Below, piece after piece: positions 24,144 through 35,228 of a stretch of 64,000 nucleotides of DNA. This DNA is from Sphingobium sp. KCTC 72723 (GTDB lineage Bacteria > Pseudomonadota > Alphaproteobacteria > Sphingomonadales > Sphingomonadaceae). The notes under the pieces were generated by a model, which saw only the letters and a program-made list of their open reading frames with translations, ran no database searches and was not told where the DNA came from. The number at the start of each line of letters is the position of its first letter. The stretch's first letter is position 1. Location of the stretch: NCBI RefSeq assembly GCF_014280435.1, contig NZ_CP060388.1, forward strand, positions 1,240,001 through 1,304,000. Direction: 5' to 3'. The position numbers and the translations under genes are program-made.

Positions 24144-27082
24144 CCCTGCAACACCGTGTCGCAACGGTCGCACAGCGCGCCGTCGTCGGTCACTTCGGGC
24201 AGCAGACGCCAGCAGCGGCCGCATTTATGCCAGTCGCTGGGTTTGACGATGATGCCGTCGCCTACCCCCATTTCGAGGCGGGCAACAATAGCGATTTCGG
24301 CGAAGTTCACACCGTCGCTGGGGACCAGTTCTCCCATGGTCACGTCGGCTTCCAGACTGGATCGGACGATCTTTTCACGGCGCAGCGGTTCGATCGCTTC
24401 GTTCACTTCCTCACGCTTGGCGCGCAGGTTGGTCCATTTGTCGCCCAGCCCGGTGTCGATCCACTTCGCATCGACTTCCGGCCATTCGAGGAAATGGACG
24501 CTATCTTCGTCACTTGGGAAGCGACTTTGCCATACTTCCTCAGCAGTGAAGGGGATGATCGGCGCGGCGTAGCGGACCAGCGCGTGGAACAGCGTGTCGA
24601 GCAGGGTGCGATAGGCGCGACGCTTGGGGTCGGACTTCGCATCGCAATAGAGGCAGTCCTTGCGGATGTCGAAGAAGAAGGCTGACAGGTCGCTATTGGC
24701 GAAGTCGAACAATGCGCGGGTATAACGGGAAAATTCCAGCCAGTTGTCGCTTGCCGCTGCCTTGTCCACGACGGAGCGCAGTTCCGCGTCCAGTTCGGCC
24801 AGCCGGTGGAGCATATAGCGCTCCAGTTCCGGCATGTCGGCGGGCGCGACACGCTCATCCTCAGAGAAATCGGAAAGCGCGCCCAGCATATAGCGGAAAG
24901 TATTGCGCAATTTCCGATATGCGTCGGACGATCCGGCCAGCACTTCCTTCCCGATCCGCACGTCATCGAAATAATCGGTGCTGGCGACCCAGACGCGCAA
25001 AATGTCCGCGCCGCTTTCACCCATGATCTTGAGCGGATCGACCACATTGCCCAGCGATTTGGACATTTTGCGGCCCGTGCCGTCGAGCGCGAAGCCGTGG
25101 GTCAGCACCGCGTCATAAGGCGCGCGGCCGCGCGTGCCGCAGCTTTCGAGCAGTGAGGACTGAAACCAGCCGCGATGTTGGTCGGATCCTTCCAGATACA
25201 GATCGGCGCGCGCGTCGGGACCATAACGGCCTTCGACCACGAAACTGTGGGTGGAGCCGCTGTCGAACCAGACGTCGAGAATGTCGTTCACGACTTCATA
25301 GTCGTTGAGGTCATAATCGGGACCGAGCAGGCTTGCATGATCCGCGCCGAACCATGCGTCCGCGCCAGCGCCCTTGAACGCTTCGATGATGCGAGCATTG
25401 ACTGCCGGATCAACCAGATATTGCCCACTCTTGCGATGAACATAGAGCGCGATCGGCACGCCCCATGCGCGCTGGCGCGAGATGACCCAGTCGGGACGCC
25501 CTTCGACCATGGAACGGATGCGGTTGGTGGAGCGCTCCGGCACCCAACGGGTCTGGGCGATGGCGTCGAGCGCGATTTCGCGCAGGGTTGCGCCGTTGCC
25601 TTGAAGCCCCTCTCCTTCAGGGGAGGGGTTGGGGTGGGGGGTATCGTCAAGTGCGGTGCCATTCGGCAAGCCCCCACCCCCGGCCCCTCCCCTGAAGGAG
25701 AGGGGAGAAGAAGGCCTATCCATCGGGATGAACCATTGCGGGGTGCAGCGATAGATGATCCGCGCCTTCGACCGCCAGCTATGGGGATAGCTGTGGCGGA
25801 AGTCGCTGGCGGAGAGCAGCGCGCCTGCCGCGCGCAGATCGGTGCAGATCGGGCCATCGACGCCGTTGAACTTGGTGTTGATGACGCTGCCCTGCCCGGC
25901 CAGCCATTCCCAGTCGTCGCGATAGAAGCCCGCATCGTTGACCGCGAACACCGGGTCGATACCCAGCTTCTTGCAGGCGATGAAATCTTCCTCGCCATGG
26001 TCGGGCGCCATATGGACGAGGCCTGTGCCTGCGTCGGTCGTGACATGGTCGGCCGGGAGCAGCGGGCGAGGCTTGGCGAAGAAGCCGCCGAGCGCGTGCA
26101 TGGGGTGGCGTGCGATGGCACCTGCTAGGTCAGTGCCTTTGCCTTCCCACAATATTTTGAAGGAGTTAAACTCCTCGTCACCAAACATTGGCAAACCGAG
26201 AGGGCCATTGCTGCGAAGTCGGCCAAAGAATGAACGCCAAAGAGCAGGACTGATGAGATATTTCCGACTTTCACAGCTCTCAAACTGGACAGCGACAACT
26301 GCGTACTCAATCTCTTCCCCATAAGCGATCGCCTGATTAACCGGGATCGTCCAGGGCGTCGTCGTCCAGATCACCGCATGAGCGCCGACCAATTCCGGCG
26401 CATTCGGCGCGCTAACAATCTCGAACGCCACGTCGATCTGCGTCGACGTCACATCCTCATATTCAACTTCGGCTTCGGCCAGAGCGGTCTTTTCGACCGG
26501 GGACCACATCACCGGCTTCGCGCCGCGATACAGTTGCCCGCTCTCCGCGAATTTCAGCAATTCGCCGACGATGGTCGCTTCGGCGTCGAACTTCATGGTC
26601 AGGTAGGGATCGGCCCAATCGCCCATCACGCCCAGACGCTTGAACTGTTCCTTCTGCACGCCCACCCAGCGGTCGGCATAGGCGCGGCATTGGGCGCGAA
26701 ATTCCTGCGCAGGCACTTCGTCCTTGTTCAGCTTCTTCTTGCGATATTCTTCCTCGATCTTCCATTCGATCGGCAGGCCGTGGCAGTCCCAGCCCGGCAC
26801 ATAGGGCGCGTCCTTGCCCAGCAGGCTTTGCGAGCGGACGATGATGTCCTTCAACACCTTGTTCATCGCATGGCCCATATGAATGTCGCCATTGGCGTAG
26901 GGCGGGCCGTCATGCAGGATGAAGCGGGTGCGACCGGCGCGCTTTTCGCGCAGCTTGCCATACAGGTCCATCGCCTCCCACTTGGCGGCGATCGCGGGTT
27001 CCTTCTGCGCCAGACCCGCCTTCATCGGGAAGTCGGTTACAGGCAGGAAAACGGTGGACTTATAGTCGGGCTGATCGGTCAT
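24140..27082 (-). CDS. ileS: Isoleucyl-tRNA synthetase with an in-frame repeat insertion
   Basis: 980 residues. The class I signatures are HMGH (68-71, in PPYANGDIHMGH) and KMSKS (GRKMSKSLGN). The CP1 editing domain lies between; a C-terminal zinc finger has two CxxC pairs (CGRC, CDRC). Two oddities. Residues about 456-494, between TPQWFIPMDRP and ATLREIALDAI, are extra relative to other IleRS proteins as I know them and are encoded by a GC-rich palindromic element. The segment at about 26140-26340, coding for part of the editing region, is near 49 percent GC by hand count, far below its surroundings. The frame is intact, so the enzyme should be functional. The start at 27082 opens MTDQPDYKSTVFLP; extra upstream frame is repeat sequence. 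Confidence 0.96.
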   Translation of the reverse strand: MTDQPDYKSTVFLPVTDFPMKAGLAQKEPAIAAKWEAMDLYGKLREKRAGRTRFILHDGPPYANGDIHMGHAMNKVLKDIIVRSQSLLGKDAPYVPGWDCHGLPIEWKIEEEYRKKKLNKDEVPAQEFRAQCRAYADRWVGVQKEQFKRLGVMGDWADPYLTMKFDAEATIVGELLKFAESGQLYRGAKPVMWSPVEKTALAEAEVEYEDVTSTQIDVAFEIVSAPNAPELVGAHAVIWTTTPWTIPVNQAIAYGEEIEYAVVAVQFESCESRKYLISPALWRSFFGRLRSNGPLGLPMFGDEEFNSFKILWEGKGTDLAGAIARHPMHALGGFFAKPRPLLPADHVTTDAGTGLVHMAPDHGEEDFIACKKLGIDPVFAVNDAGFYRDDWEWLAGQGSVINTKFNGVDGPICTDLRAAGALLSASDFRHSYPHSWRSKARIIYRCTPQWFIPMDRPSSPLSFRGGAGGGGLPNGTALDDTPHPNPSPEGEGLQGNGATLREIALDAIAQTRWVPERSTNRIRSMVEGRPDWVISRQRAWGVPIALYVHRKSGQYLVDPAVNARIIEAFKGAGADAWFGADHASLLGPDYDLNDYEVVNDILDVWFDSGSTHSFVVEGRYGPDARADLYLEGSDQHRGWFQSSLLESCGTRGRAPYDAVLTHGFALDGTGRKMSKSLGNVVDPLKIMGESGADILRVWVASTDYFDDVRIGKEVLAGSSDAYRKLRNTFRYMLGALSDFSEDERVAPADMPELERYMLHRLAELDAELRSVVDKAAASDNWLEFSRYTRALFDFANSDLSAFFFDIRKDCLYCDAKSDPKRRAYRTLLDTLFHALVRYAAPIIPFTAEEVWQSRFPSDEDSVHFLEWPEVDAKWIDTGLGDKWTNLRAKREEVNEAIEPLRREKIVRSSLEADVTMGELVPSDGVNFAEIAIVARLEMGVGDGIIVKPSDWHKCGRCWRLLPEVTDDGALCDRCDTVLQG
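25607..25707. repeat. GC-rich palindromic element inserted in frame in ileS
   Basis: About 100 bases. The left arm begins CCCCTCTCCTTCAGGGGAGG (25607-25626) and the right arm ends CCTCCCCTGAAGGAGAGGGG (25686-25705), its reverse complement; inner GGGGTGGGGG and CCCCCACCCC also pair. A related element lies in bkdB at 48073-48200. On the minus strand it encodes the PHPNPSPEGEG type of peptide that marks this repeat family in annotated proteins. Confidence 0.9.
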
Positions 27083-27107
27083 AATGGGTCCGGTATCAAA
27101 TAATGTC

Positions 27108-27201
27108 CGTTCGCCCTGAGCGCAGTCGAAGGGGTTGCCTGAACGCAGTGAAGGCACTTCGCGCCGCTCAGTAGAAGGCTTCGACTTCGCTCAGCCCGAA
27201 C
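27108..27201. repeat. Palindromic intergenic repeat between ribF and ileS
   Basis: Arms GTTCGCCCTGAGCGCAGTCG (27109-27128) and CGACTTCGCTCAGCCCGAAC (27182-27201) are near reverse complements, with imperfect inner repeats of the same unit (CTGAACGCAGTGAAGG). This is the GTTCGxxCTGAGC...GTCGAAGG family frequent in sphingomonads. It sits in the ileS leader and keeps the ileS frame open, giving a spurious N-terminal extension. Confidence 0.85.
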
Positions 27202-27224
27202 GGGTGAGAAAATATGTCCGGCCA

Positions 27225-28154
27225 TTAGGCGAGGTAGGGCGTTCCCGCAAGGATTTGCCGCGCATCGTCACAGTCCCGCGCGATCTGCGCCATCAGCGGG
27301 TCGAGGCCGTCATATTTCGCTTCGGGCCGCAGATAGGCGATCATCTGCACCGCGATCTGCTGGTCATACAGGCTTTCGGCGAAATCAAAGAAATGCGGCT
27401 CCATCAATTCCTTTGGCGGATCGAAACTGGGGCGGATGCCAAGGTTCGCCGCGCCGTCCAGCACCCGCCCGTCGGGCAAAATCCCGCGCACCGCATAAAT
27501 GCCATAGGCAGGCCGCAGATAGCTGCCCATGTCGATATTGGCCGTGGGAAAGCCGATGGTGCGGCCCAGCTTGTCGCCATGCTGCACCACGCCCGCAATC
27601 GCGAAAGGCCGGGTGAGCAGCCGGGTCGCGGTGGCGCAATCCCCGGCCTTGAGCGCGTCGCGAATGCGGCTGGATGAAATGCCCTGCCCGCTTTCATCGC
27701 ATACCGGCGGCACGGCCTGCGCCGCCATGCCCAGCGCGCGCAGCGTGTCCACCGTGCCGCTGCGCCCCTTGCCAAAAGTGAAATCTTCGCCCGTCACGAC
27801 CATGGCGACGCCCATATCATCGCGCAGCAGCGCAACAAATCCGGCCGCGTCGAGCGCCGCGAGTTCAGGCGTGAAGGCAAACACCAGCATCGCGTCGGCA
27901 CCCGCCGCGGCAAATAACGCCTGCCGTTGGTCCAGCGTCGTCAGGCGAAAGGGCGGCGTGTCGGGGCGGAACAGGCGCATGGGATGCGGGTCGAACGTGG
28001 CGACTATGACCGGACGGCCTTGCGCGCGGGCGTGCGCTATCGCACGGTCCACCACCGCCTGATGGCCCGCATGAAAGCCGTCGAAATTGCCAAGCGCCAT
28101 GACCGCCCCGCGCAGATGCGCAGGAACCGGGGCGCTGCTGAAAAGCCGCTCCAT
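27225..28154 (-). CDS. ribF: Bifunctional riboflavin kinase / FAD synthetase
   Basis: 309 residues. The N-terminal nucleotidyltransferase half has GNFDGFHAGHQAVV (HxGH-like), ATFDPHPM and the ISSSRIRDAL motif; the C-terminal flavokinase half has GRTIGFPTANI and a PSFD loop. It makes FMN then FAD. Start at 28154 (MERLFSSAPVP) gives the usual length. The gene lies between an alpha/beta hydrolase and ileS on the same strand. No FMN riboswitch is evident upstream. Confidence 0.95.
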   Translation of the reverse strand: MERLFSSAPVPAHLRGAVMALGNFDGFHAGHQAVVDRAIAHARAQGRPVIVATFDPHPMRLFRPDTPPFRLTTLDQRQALFAAAGADAMLVFAFTPELAALDAAGFVALLRDDMGVAMVVTGEDFTFGKGRSGTVDTLRALGMAAQAVPPVCDESGQGISSSRIRDALKAGDCATATRLLTRPFAIAGVVQHGDKLGRTIGFPTANIDMGSYLRPAYGIYAVRGILPDGRVLDGAANLGIRPSFDPPKELMEPHFFDFAESLYDQQIAVQMIAYLRPEAKYDGLDPLMAQIARDCDDARQILAGTPYLA

Positions 28155-28212
28155 GCGCCGCGCTATAGGGGGCATGGCGCGTCAGGGCAATGCAGCGTCC
28201 CGGCTCTTTACG

Positions 28213-29034
28213 TTACCCGCGCAGGAAGGCGATCAGGTCACCATTCAAGCGGTCCGGCACAGTCGCAAACAGGCCATGGGGTTCGCCGTCATATTCGATC
28301 CATTGTGCGCCCGCGATACCCGCCGCAGCTGCCCGGCCGCTGGGGTCGATCGGCACCGTCTTGTCCGCGCTGCCATGAATGACCAGCGTGGGCATGGTGA
28401 AGCTGGCAAGGTCAGGGCGGAAATCGGTGCGGCCGAACGCATCGACGCAGGCGATCGTGGCGATCGGGCTGGCCATCAGGCCCAGCGCGAAACTCCAGTC
28501 GAGCAGTCCCTTGCTAACCGGACTGGTGACCCAGCCGACGCCGTAGAAATCCTTGGCGAATGACTGGAGAAAATCGAAGCGATCCTTGCGGATATCCTCC
28601 TGCATCCCGGCGAAGACATGCTCCTCCACGCCATCGGGATTGTCATCGGTCTTGAGCAGATAAGGCACGACCGACGATACCAGCACAGCGCGATCAATGC
28701 GTGCCGCGCCATGGCGGGTCAGGTATCGCGCAATCTCGCCCCCGCCCATCGAAAAGCCGACCAGGCTGACGCGCGGCAGGCCCAGATGGGCGATCAGGTC
28801 GGCCAGATCATCGGCGAATATGTCATAGGTGTAGCCGGTCGCCGGATGGCTGCTATGGCCAAAGCCGCGCCGGTCATAGGTGATGACCTGATGCCCCGCC
28901 TCCACCAGCGCGACGACCTGATATTCCCACATGTCGCCGGTCAGCGGCCAGCCATGGATCAGGATGGCGGGCGGGCCTTCGCCAGCGACCTTGTAATGGA
29001 TATGCGCGCCGTCGCGGGTGTCTAACATGGGCAT
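28213..29034 (-). CDS. Alpha/beta hydrolase of the non-haem chloroperoxidase type
   Basis: 273 residues. Motifs: ILIHGWPLTGDMWEYQ (oxyanion), TYDRRGFGHSSHP, nucleophile GFSMGGGEIARYL, acid in VIHGSADKTVP and a late His in GEPHGLF. The HGWPLTGDMWEYQ and YDRRGFGHSS pattern is characteristic of cofactor-free haloperoxidase/perhydrolase-like esterases. AGAGGA seven bases before the ATG supports this start. Physiological substrate unknown. It is 28 bases downstream of folA. Confidence 0.88.
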   Translation of the reverse strand: MPMLDTRDGAHIHYKVAGEGPPAILIHGWPLTGDMWEYQVVALVEAGHQVITYDRRGFGHSSHPATGYTYDIFADDLADLIAHLGLPRVSLVGFSMGGGEIARYLTRHGAARIDRAVLVSSVVPYLLKTDDNPDGVEEHVFAGMQEDIRKDRFDFLQSFAKDFYGVGWVTSPVSKGLLDWSFALGLMASPIATIACVDAFGRTDFRPDLASFTMPTLVIHGSADKTVPIDPSGRAAAAGIAGAQWIEYDGEPHGLFATVPDRLNGDLIAFLRG

Positions 29035-29062
29035 GGGGCAGTCCTCTTCTATGGGGACTGGC

Positions 29063-30642
<1,580 letters not shown>

Positions 30643-30650
30643 GGGCGCGA

Positions 30651-31139
30651 TCAGTCCTCGACGGTTTCGGCGACGGCGTCGGTCTGCTTGCTACGCCATG
30701 CGTCCAGACGCCCGGCCAGCGCGCCATCGTTGATCGCCAATATGGATGCAGCGAGCAGCCCGGCATTGATCGCGCCGGGCTTGCCGATCGCCAGCGTGGC
30801 GACGGGAATACCGCCGGGCATCTGGACGATGGACAGCAGCGAATCCATGCCCTTCAATGCCTTCGATTCGACCGGCACGCCCAGCACGGGCAGCCGCGTC
30901 ATCGACGCGCACATGCCCGGCAGATGGGCCGCCCCGCCTGCGCCCGCGATAATGACTTTCAGGCCGCGCCCGACCGCGCCGGTCGCATAATCATAGAGCC
31001 GCTGAGGCGTGCGGTGGGCCGACACCACTTTGCATTCATGGGCCACGCCCAATGCTTCGAGCGTTTCGGCGGCGTGGCGCATCGTGTCCCAGTCGGACCG
31101 CGACCCCATGATGATGCCAACCTCGATTGCCCCGCTCAT
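30651..31139 (-). CDS. purE: N5-carboxyaminoimidazole ribonucleotide mutase
   Basis: 162 residues. Class I PurE motif [14 protein letters not shown], the [13 protein letters not shown] loop with catalytic His, and [11 protein letters not shown]. Converts N5-CAIR to CAIR. The ATG at 31139 is preferred over a TTG two codons upstream. A terminator for gpmA precedes it, so purE probably has its own promoter in 31140-31184. Confidence 0.94.
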   Translation of the reverse strand: MSGAIEVGIIMGSRSDWDTMRHAAETLEALGVAHECKVVSAHRTPQRLYDYATGAVGRGLKVIIAGAGGAAHLPGMCASMTRLPVLGVPVESKALKGMDSLLSIVQMPGGIPVATLAIGKPGAINAGLLAASILAINDGALAGRLDAWRSKQTDAVAETVED

Positions 31140-31184
31140 GCCCAACGCTTCCCCTCATCGCGCGGTCACAACGACGCCGCCCGG

Positions 31185-31221
31185 AAAGCAAAGCCCCTTA
31201 GCGGCAGCGCCGTTAAGGGGC
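31185..31221 (-). terminator. Rho-independent terminator of gpmA
   Basis: On the minus strand, GCCCCTTA, a 13-base loop region and TAAGGGGC form an 8-bp stem (31193-31200 with 31214-31221), followed by TTTGCTTT. It lies about 30 bases past the gpmA stop and before purE. Confidence 0.8.
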
Positions 31222-31250
31222 AATGATTCATAGCATTTGAGTGATCGCGG

Positions 31251-31937
31251 TTACCGTTCCGACAGATAATAGCGCTCGATCGCGCTCAGATCGTCGGCCA
31301 GTTCATAGACGATCGGCTGGCCGGTCGGGATTTCCAGTTCGGTGATTTCGTCGTCGGGAATGTTCGACAGATGCTTCACCAGCGCACGCAGCGAATTGCC
31401 ATGGGCGGAAATCAGCACGCGCTTGCCCGCTTTCAGGTCAGGCGCGATGCGGCTTTCCCAATAGGGCAGCACGCGCGCGATCGTGTCTTTCAGGCTTTCG
31501 GTCGACGGGATGGCAATGCCGTCATAACGGCGGTCGGCCGACAGGTCGAATTCGCTGCCCGCTTCCAGCACCGGCGGCGGAATGTCGAAGCTGCGCCGCC
31601 ACACCTTGACCTGCGCATCGCCATGCTTGGCCGCCGTCTCCGCCTTGTCCAGACCCGTCAGCCCGCCATAGTGGCGCTCGTTAAGGTGCCAGTCCTTTTC
31701 GACCGGCAACCACAGCCGCCCCATTTCCTCCAGCGCCAGATTGAGCGTCTTGATCGCCCGGCTCTGGACCGAAGTGTAGCATTGGTCGAAATCCAGCCCC
31801 TTGGCCTTCATCAATTGCCCGGCCGCGCGCGCTTCGCCCACGCCCTTTTCGGTCACGTCCACATCCCACCATCCGGTGAAGCGGTTTTCCAGATTCCATG
31901 TCGACTGGCCATGGCGGATAAGGACGAGAGTAGGCAT
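31251..31937 (-). CDS. gpmA: 2,3-bisphosphoglycerate-dependent phosphoglycerate mutase
   Basis: 228 residues. Active-site [18 protein letters not shown] with the phosphohistidine, [14 protein letters not shown] and the second His in [15 protein letters not shown]. Interconverts 3- and 2-phosphoglycerate. Length is typical of the bacterial dimeric type. The ATG at 31937 opens [10 protein letters not shown]; frame continues upstream but without support. Divergent from sppA with about 150 bases between. Confidence 0.96.
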   Translation of the reverse strand: MPTLVLIRHGQSTWNLENRFTGWWDVDVTEKGVGEARAAGQLMKAKGLDFDQCYTSVQSRAIKTLNLALEEMGRLWLPVEKDWHLNERHYGGLTGLDKAETAAKHGDAQVKVWRRSFDIPPPVLEAGSEFDLSADRRYDGIAIPSTESLKDTIARVLPYWESRIAPDLKAGKRVLISAHGNSLRALVKHLSNIPDDEITELEIPTGQPIVYELADDLSAIERYYLSER

Positions 31938-32091
31938 AGGGCGCGTCTCCTGCACGATAGCGGCAAATGATGGCTGCATCCCATAACGACCAAAATCATG
32001 CGCGCAAGGTTGCAGCCGCCTGGGCATCCCCCACATTGCAGTCGGTCCCCCAATGCGATAGCCCGCATGGACAGCAGCGAAGGAACGCACA

Positions 32092-33975
32092 TTGGCATTT
32101 GTGAAGGGCGCGTGGCGCATATTGGTCGCGATCAAGGACGGGCTGGTGCTGCTGTTCCTGCTCCTCTTCTTCGGCGCGCTCTACGCTGCCCTCTCCTTTT
32201 CGCCCAAGCCCGCCGCCAGCATCGCGTCGGGCGCGCTGCTGCTGGACCTGGATGGCAGCATCGTCGAACAACCGGCCGAGGTCGATACATTCTCCCTCCT
32301 GTCCGGCTCCGCCCCGCAGACGAAGGAATATCGGCTGTCCGACATCGTGACCGCGCTGGACGCGGCCAGGGACGACGCCAAGGTGAAGGCCGTAGTGCTG
32401 AACCTGGACGAGTTCATCGGCGGTGGTCAGGTGGCGATCGCACGGGTGGGCAAGTCGCTGGACGCGGTGCGCGCGGCAAAAAAGCCAGTGCTGGCCTATG
32501 CCACCCTCTATAATGACGACAGCTATCAGCTTGCCGCCCATGCCAGCGAAGCGTGGAGCGATCCGCTGGGCGGTGTCGCGATCATGGGCCGGGGCGGATC
32601 GAACCTTTATTATAAGGGGCTGATCGAAAAGCTGGGCGTCAACACCCATGTCTATCGCGTCGGCACCTACAAGAGCTTCGTCGAACCTTTCATACGCGCC
32701 GACCAGTCGCCCGAAGCGAAACAGGCCAATCAGGCGCTGGCCGACACGCTGTGGCAGAATTGGCAGGATGACGTCGCCAAGGCCCGGCCCAAGGCGAAGA
32801 TTGCCGCCTATGCGCGCGATCCGGTAGCCGCCGCCCGTGCCGCCAGTGGTAATATGGCCAAAGCGGCGCTTGACGCGGGGCTGGTCGACAAACTCGGCGA
32901 CCTGTCAGCATTCGGCGCGCGCGTCGCGCAGGTCGCGGGGGAAGCGTCAGGCGACAAGGCCGGGGACTTCGCGAAGATCGACTTTGCCGCCTATGTAAAG
33001 GCGCGTCGCCCCGCCAATGACGGGCAGATCGGCGTGCTGACCGTAGCAGGCGACATTGTCGATGGCGAAGCTGATCCCGGCACGGCGGCGGGCGACACGA
33101 TTTCGGACCTGCTGCTGACCGCGCTGGATGAAAAGGATTTGAAGGCGCTGGTCGTGCGCGTCGATTCGCCCGGCGGATCCGTCATGGCGTCGGAAAAAAT
33201 CCGCAGCGCCATTTTGAAGGCGAAGGCGGACGGCCTGCCGGTGGTCGTGTCCATGGGCAATGTCGCGGCCAGTGGCGGCTATTGGGTGTCGACCCCCGCC
33301 GACATGATCTTTGCCGAACCTGATACCATCACCGGGTCGATCGGCGTGTTCGGCATCATCCCCAGCTTCGAAGGCACGCTGGCCAAGATCGGCGTCACCA
33401 CCGATGGCGTGCGCACCACGCCCCTGTCGGGTCAGCCCGATGTGGCAGGCGGCACCACGGCGGAGTTCGACCAGATCATGCAAATGGGGGTCGAGGATAT
33501 TTATCGCCGCTTTGTCGGACTGGTCGCCACAGCCCGGCGCAAATCGCCACAGCAGATCGACGCCATCGCGCAGGGCCGCGTATGGGACGGCGGCAACGCA
33601 CGCCAGATCGGTCTGGTCGACCGTTTCGGCGGGCTGGAGGACGCGATCGCCGAAGCCGCTCGCCGGGCGAAGATCGACCCGGCCACCGCTCGCCCCTATC
33701 GCATCGAAAAGACGCCCGACAAATGGGCCGAATGGATCGAAGCGATGGCGCAGCGCAATCAGGATGACGCAGGTGCGCCACGCGACATGCTGGCGCGGCA
33801 GGCATGGGTCCAGCGCGCCTGGGCGATGCAGGCGGTCGCGGACTTAAAAGCGCTGGTCATGGGTGGCGGCGTGCGCGCCGACTGCCTGGAATGTCGCGGC
33901 TATGGCGCGCCACGGGCGCAAGCTGCGCAGGACACGCAAGGATTGCTGGCGATGATGGCGCGCGCCTGGTCCTAA
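32092..33975 (+). CDS. sppA: Signal peptide peptidase SppA (long, 67K type)
   Basis: 627 residues. One N-terminal membrane helix (about 15-38) anchors two tandem ClpP-like domains. The Lys of the dyad is in [17 protein letters not shown] in the first half and the nucleophilic Ser in [17 protein letters not shown] in the second, as in E. coli SppA. It degrades cleaved signal peptides at the membrane. The start is TTG, preceded by AAGGA with seven bases spacing. A C-terminal extension holds a CLEC motif. The stop overlaps the convergent M24 peptidase gene by four bases. Confidence 0.93.
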   Translation: MAFVKGAWRILVAIKDGLVLLFLLLFFGALYAALSFSPKPAASIASGALLLDLDGSIVEQPAEVDTFSLLSGSAPQTKEYRLSDIVTALDAARDDAKVKAVVLNLDEFIGGGQVAIARVGKSLDAVRAAKKPVLAYATLYNDDSYQLAAHASEAWSDPLGGVAIMGRGGSNLYYKGLIEKLGVNTHVYRVGTYKSFVEPFIRADQSPEAKQANQALADTLWQNWQDDVAKARPKAKIAAYARDPVAAARAASGNMAKAALDAGLVDKLGDLSAFGARVAQVAGEASGDKAGDFAKIDFAAYVKARRPANDGQIGVLTVAGDIVDGEADPGTAAGDTISDLLLTALDEKDLKALVVRVDSPGGSVMASEKIRSAILKAKADGLPVVVSMGNVAASGGYWVSTPADMIFAEPDTITGSIGVFGIIPSFEGTLAKIGVTTDGVRTTPLSGQPDVAGGTTAEFDQIMQMGVEDIYRRFVGLVATARRKSPQQIDAIAQGRVWDGGNARQIGLVDRFGGLEDAIAEAARRAKIDPATARPYRIEKTPDKWAEWIEAMAQRNQDDAGAPRDMLARQAWVQRAWAMQAVADLKALVMGGGVRADCLECRGYGAPRAQAAQDTQGLLAMMARAWS

Positions 33976-35228
33976 CCGATCGGTGCCTCGATCGACACTG
34001 GCGGTTTGGAAAACCATTGCGGCCCATGCGCCGTCATGTGGAAGCAATCCTCCATCCGCACACCCATGACGCCGGGCAGATACAGGCCCGGCTCATTGGA
34101 AAAGCACATGCCAACGTCCAGCGCCGTGGTTTCGCCATGGACCAGATTGACTGGCTCATGCCCCTCCATGCCGATGCCATGGCCGGTGCGGTGCGACAGG
34201 CCGGGCAACGCATAGCCGGGGCCATAGCCGCGCTTTTCATAATGCGCCCGCACCGCATCATCCACCGACCCGGCGGCCACCCCCGGTCGCGCGGCGGCGA
34301 ACGCGATTTTCTGCCCGTCCGCCACATCGTTCCAGACCCGCCGTTGCTGCGCGCTGGGGGTTGCGCCATGCACGAACGTGCGGCTGATGTCGGACTGATA
34401 ATCCTCCACCGTGCAACCGCAATCCATCAGCACGACTTCGCCCGCGCGCACCGCCTGCGGCTTGCCCGACCCGTGGGGATAGGCTGCCGCTTCGCCCAGC
34501 AGGATCAGGTTGAATTCAGTCTTGCCACCCAGCGCGCTGGTCGCGGCAGTCATCAGCGCGCCAATGTCGCCGGGCGTCATCCCCGCCTTTATCTGGGGAT
34601 AGGTCCAGCGATAGGCTGCCATCGTCACATCGGCCGCCGTCTGCATCAGCGCGATTTCCGCCGCGCTCTTGCGCATCCGCAGCGCGCGGGTCACGCTGTC
34701 GGGAACCAAAGTCGCCTGTGGCAGCGCGGCCTGGATGCCATCGACCGCGAAATAGCGTACCGTTTCCTCGATGCCGATTCGTCCCTTTGCCAGCCCCTTC
34801 TCGGTCAGGAAGGCGGCAATGACGGCATGGGGGCTTTCATGTTCCTGCCACACCCGAACCTCCGCCGCGATGCCCAGCGATTCGGCGATCGAGGGCCGCT
34901 CGAAAAAGGGGCAGACGATCAGCGGCATACCCCGCGCCGGGATCACCGCCGCCGTCAACCGCTCGCTGCGCCACCAGCGCACGCCGCTATAATAGACAAG
35001 GCTCGCCCCCGGCTCGATCAGCAGCGCGTCGATGCCCTGCGCCTGCATCATCGCCTGTGCGCGGACAAGGCGATTGGCCCGTTCACCCTTGCCGATCGGC
35101 ACCACGCCGCCGGTGATGGAAGCAAGCGCTTCCCCCGCGCGCTCCTGCGCAAACAGGCGCGGACTGACCGCCCCAGCGGCCAGCCCGGCAGCCAGCCCAA
35201 GAACCGCGCGCCGGTCAGGCGTAAGCAT
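33972..35228 (-). CDS. Exported M24 family metallopeptidase (Xaa-Pro peptidase-like)
   Basis: 418 residues. A twin-arginine-like signal ([19 protein letters not shown], cleavage near SPRLFAQ) suggests export. Residues about 55-180 are a creatinase-type N-domain; the pita-bread catalytic domain carries the five metal ligands: Asp in LMDCGC, Asp in QSDISRTF, His in HRTGHGIGMEGHE, Glu in FSNEPGLYLPG and Glu in RMEDCF. A periplasmic aminopeptidase or Xaa-Pro dipeptidase role is likely. Its 5' end overlaps the 3' end of the GST gene by 14 bases. Confidence 0.9.
   Translation of the reverse strand: MLTPDRRAVLGLAAGLAAGAVSPRLFAQERAGEALASITGGVVPIGKGERANRLVRAQAMMQAQGIDALLIEPGASLVYYSGVRWWRSERLTAAVIPARGMPLIVCPFFERPSIAESLGIAAEVRVWQEHESPHAVIAAFLTEKGLAKGRIGIEETVRYFAVDGIQAALPQATLVPDSVTRALRMRKSAAEIALMQTAADVTMAAYRWTYPQIKAGMTPGDIGALMTAATSALGGKTEFNLILLGEAAAYPHGSGKPQAVRAGEVVLMDCGCTVEDYQSDISRTFVHGATPSAQQRRVWNDVADGQKIAFAAARPGVAAGSVDDAVRAHYEKRGYGPGYALPGLSHRTGHGIGMEGHEPVNLVHGETTALDVGMCFSNEPGLYLPGVMGVRMEDCFHMTAHGPQWFSKPPVSIEAPIG

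Noticed and set aside
28155..28212. FMN riboswitch upstream of ribF
   Set aside because: The 58-base gap is too short and shows no RFN element.
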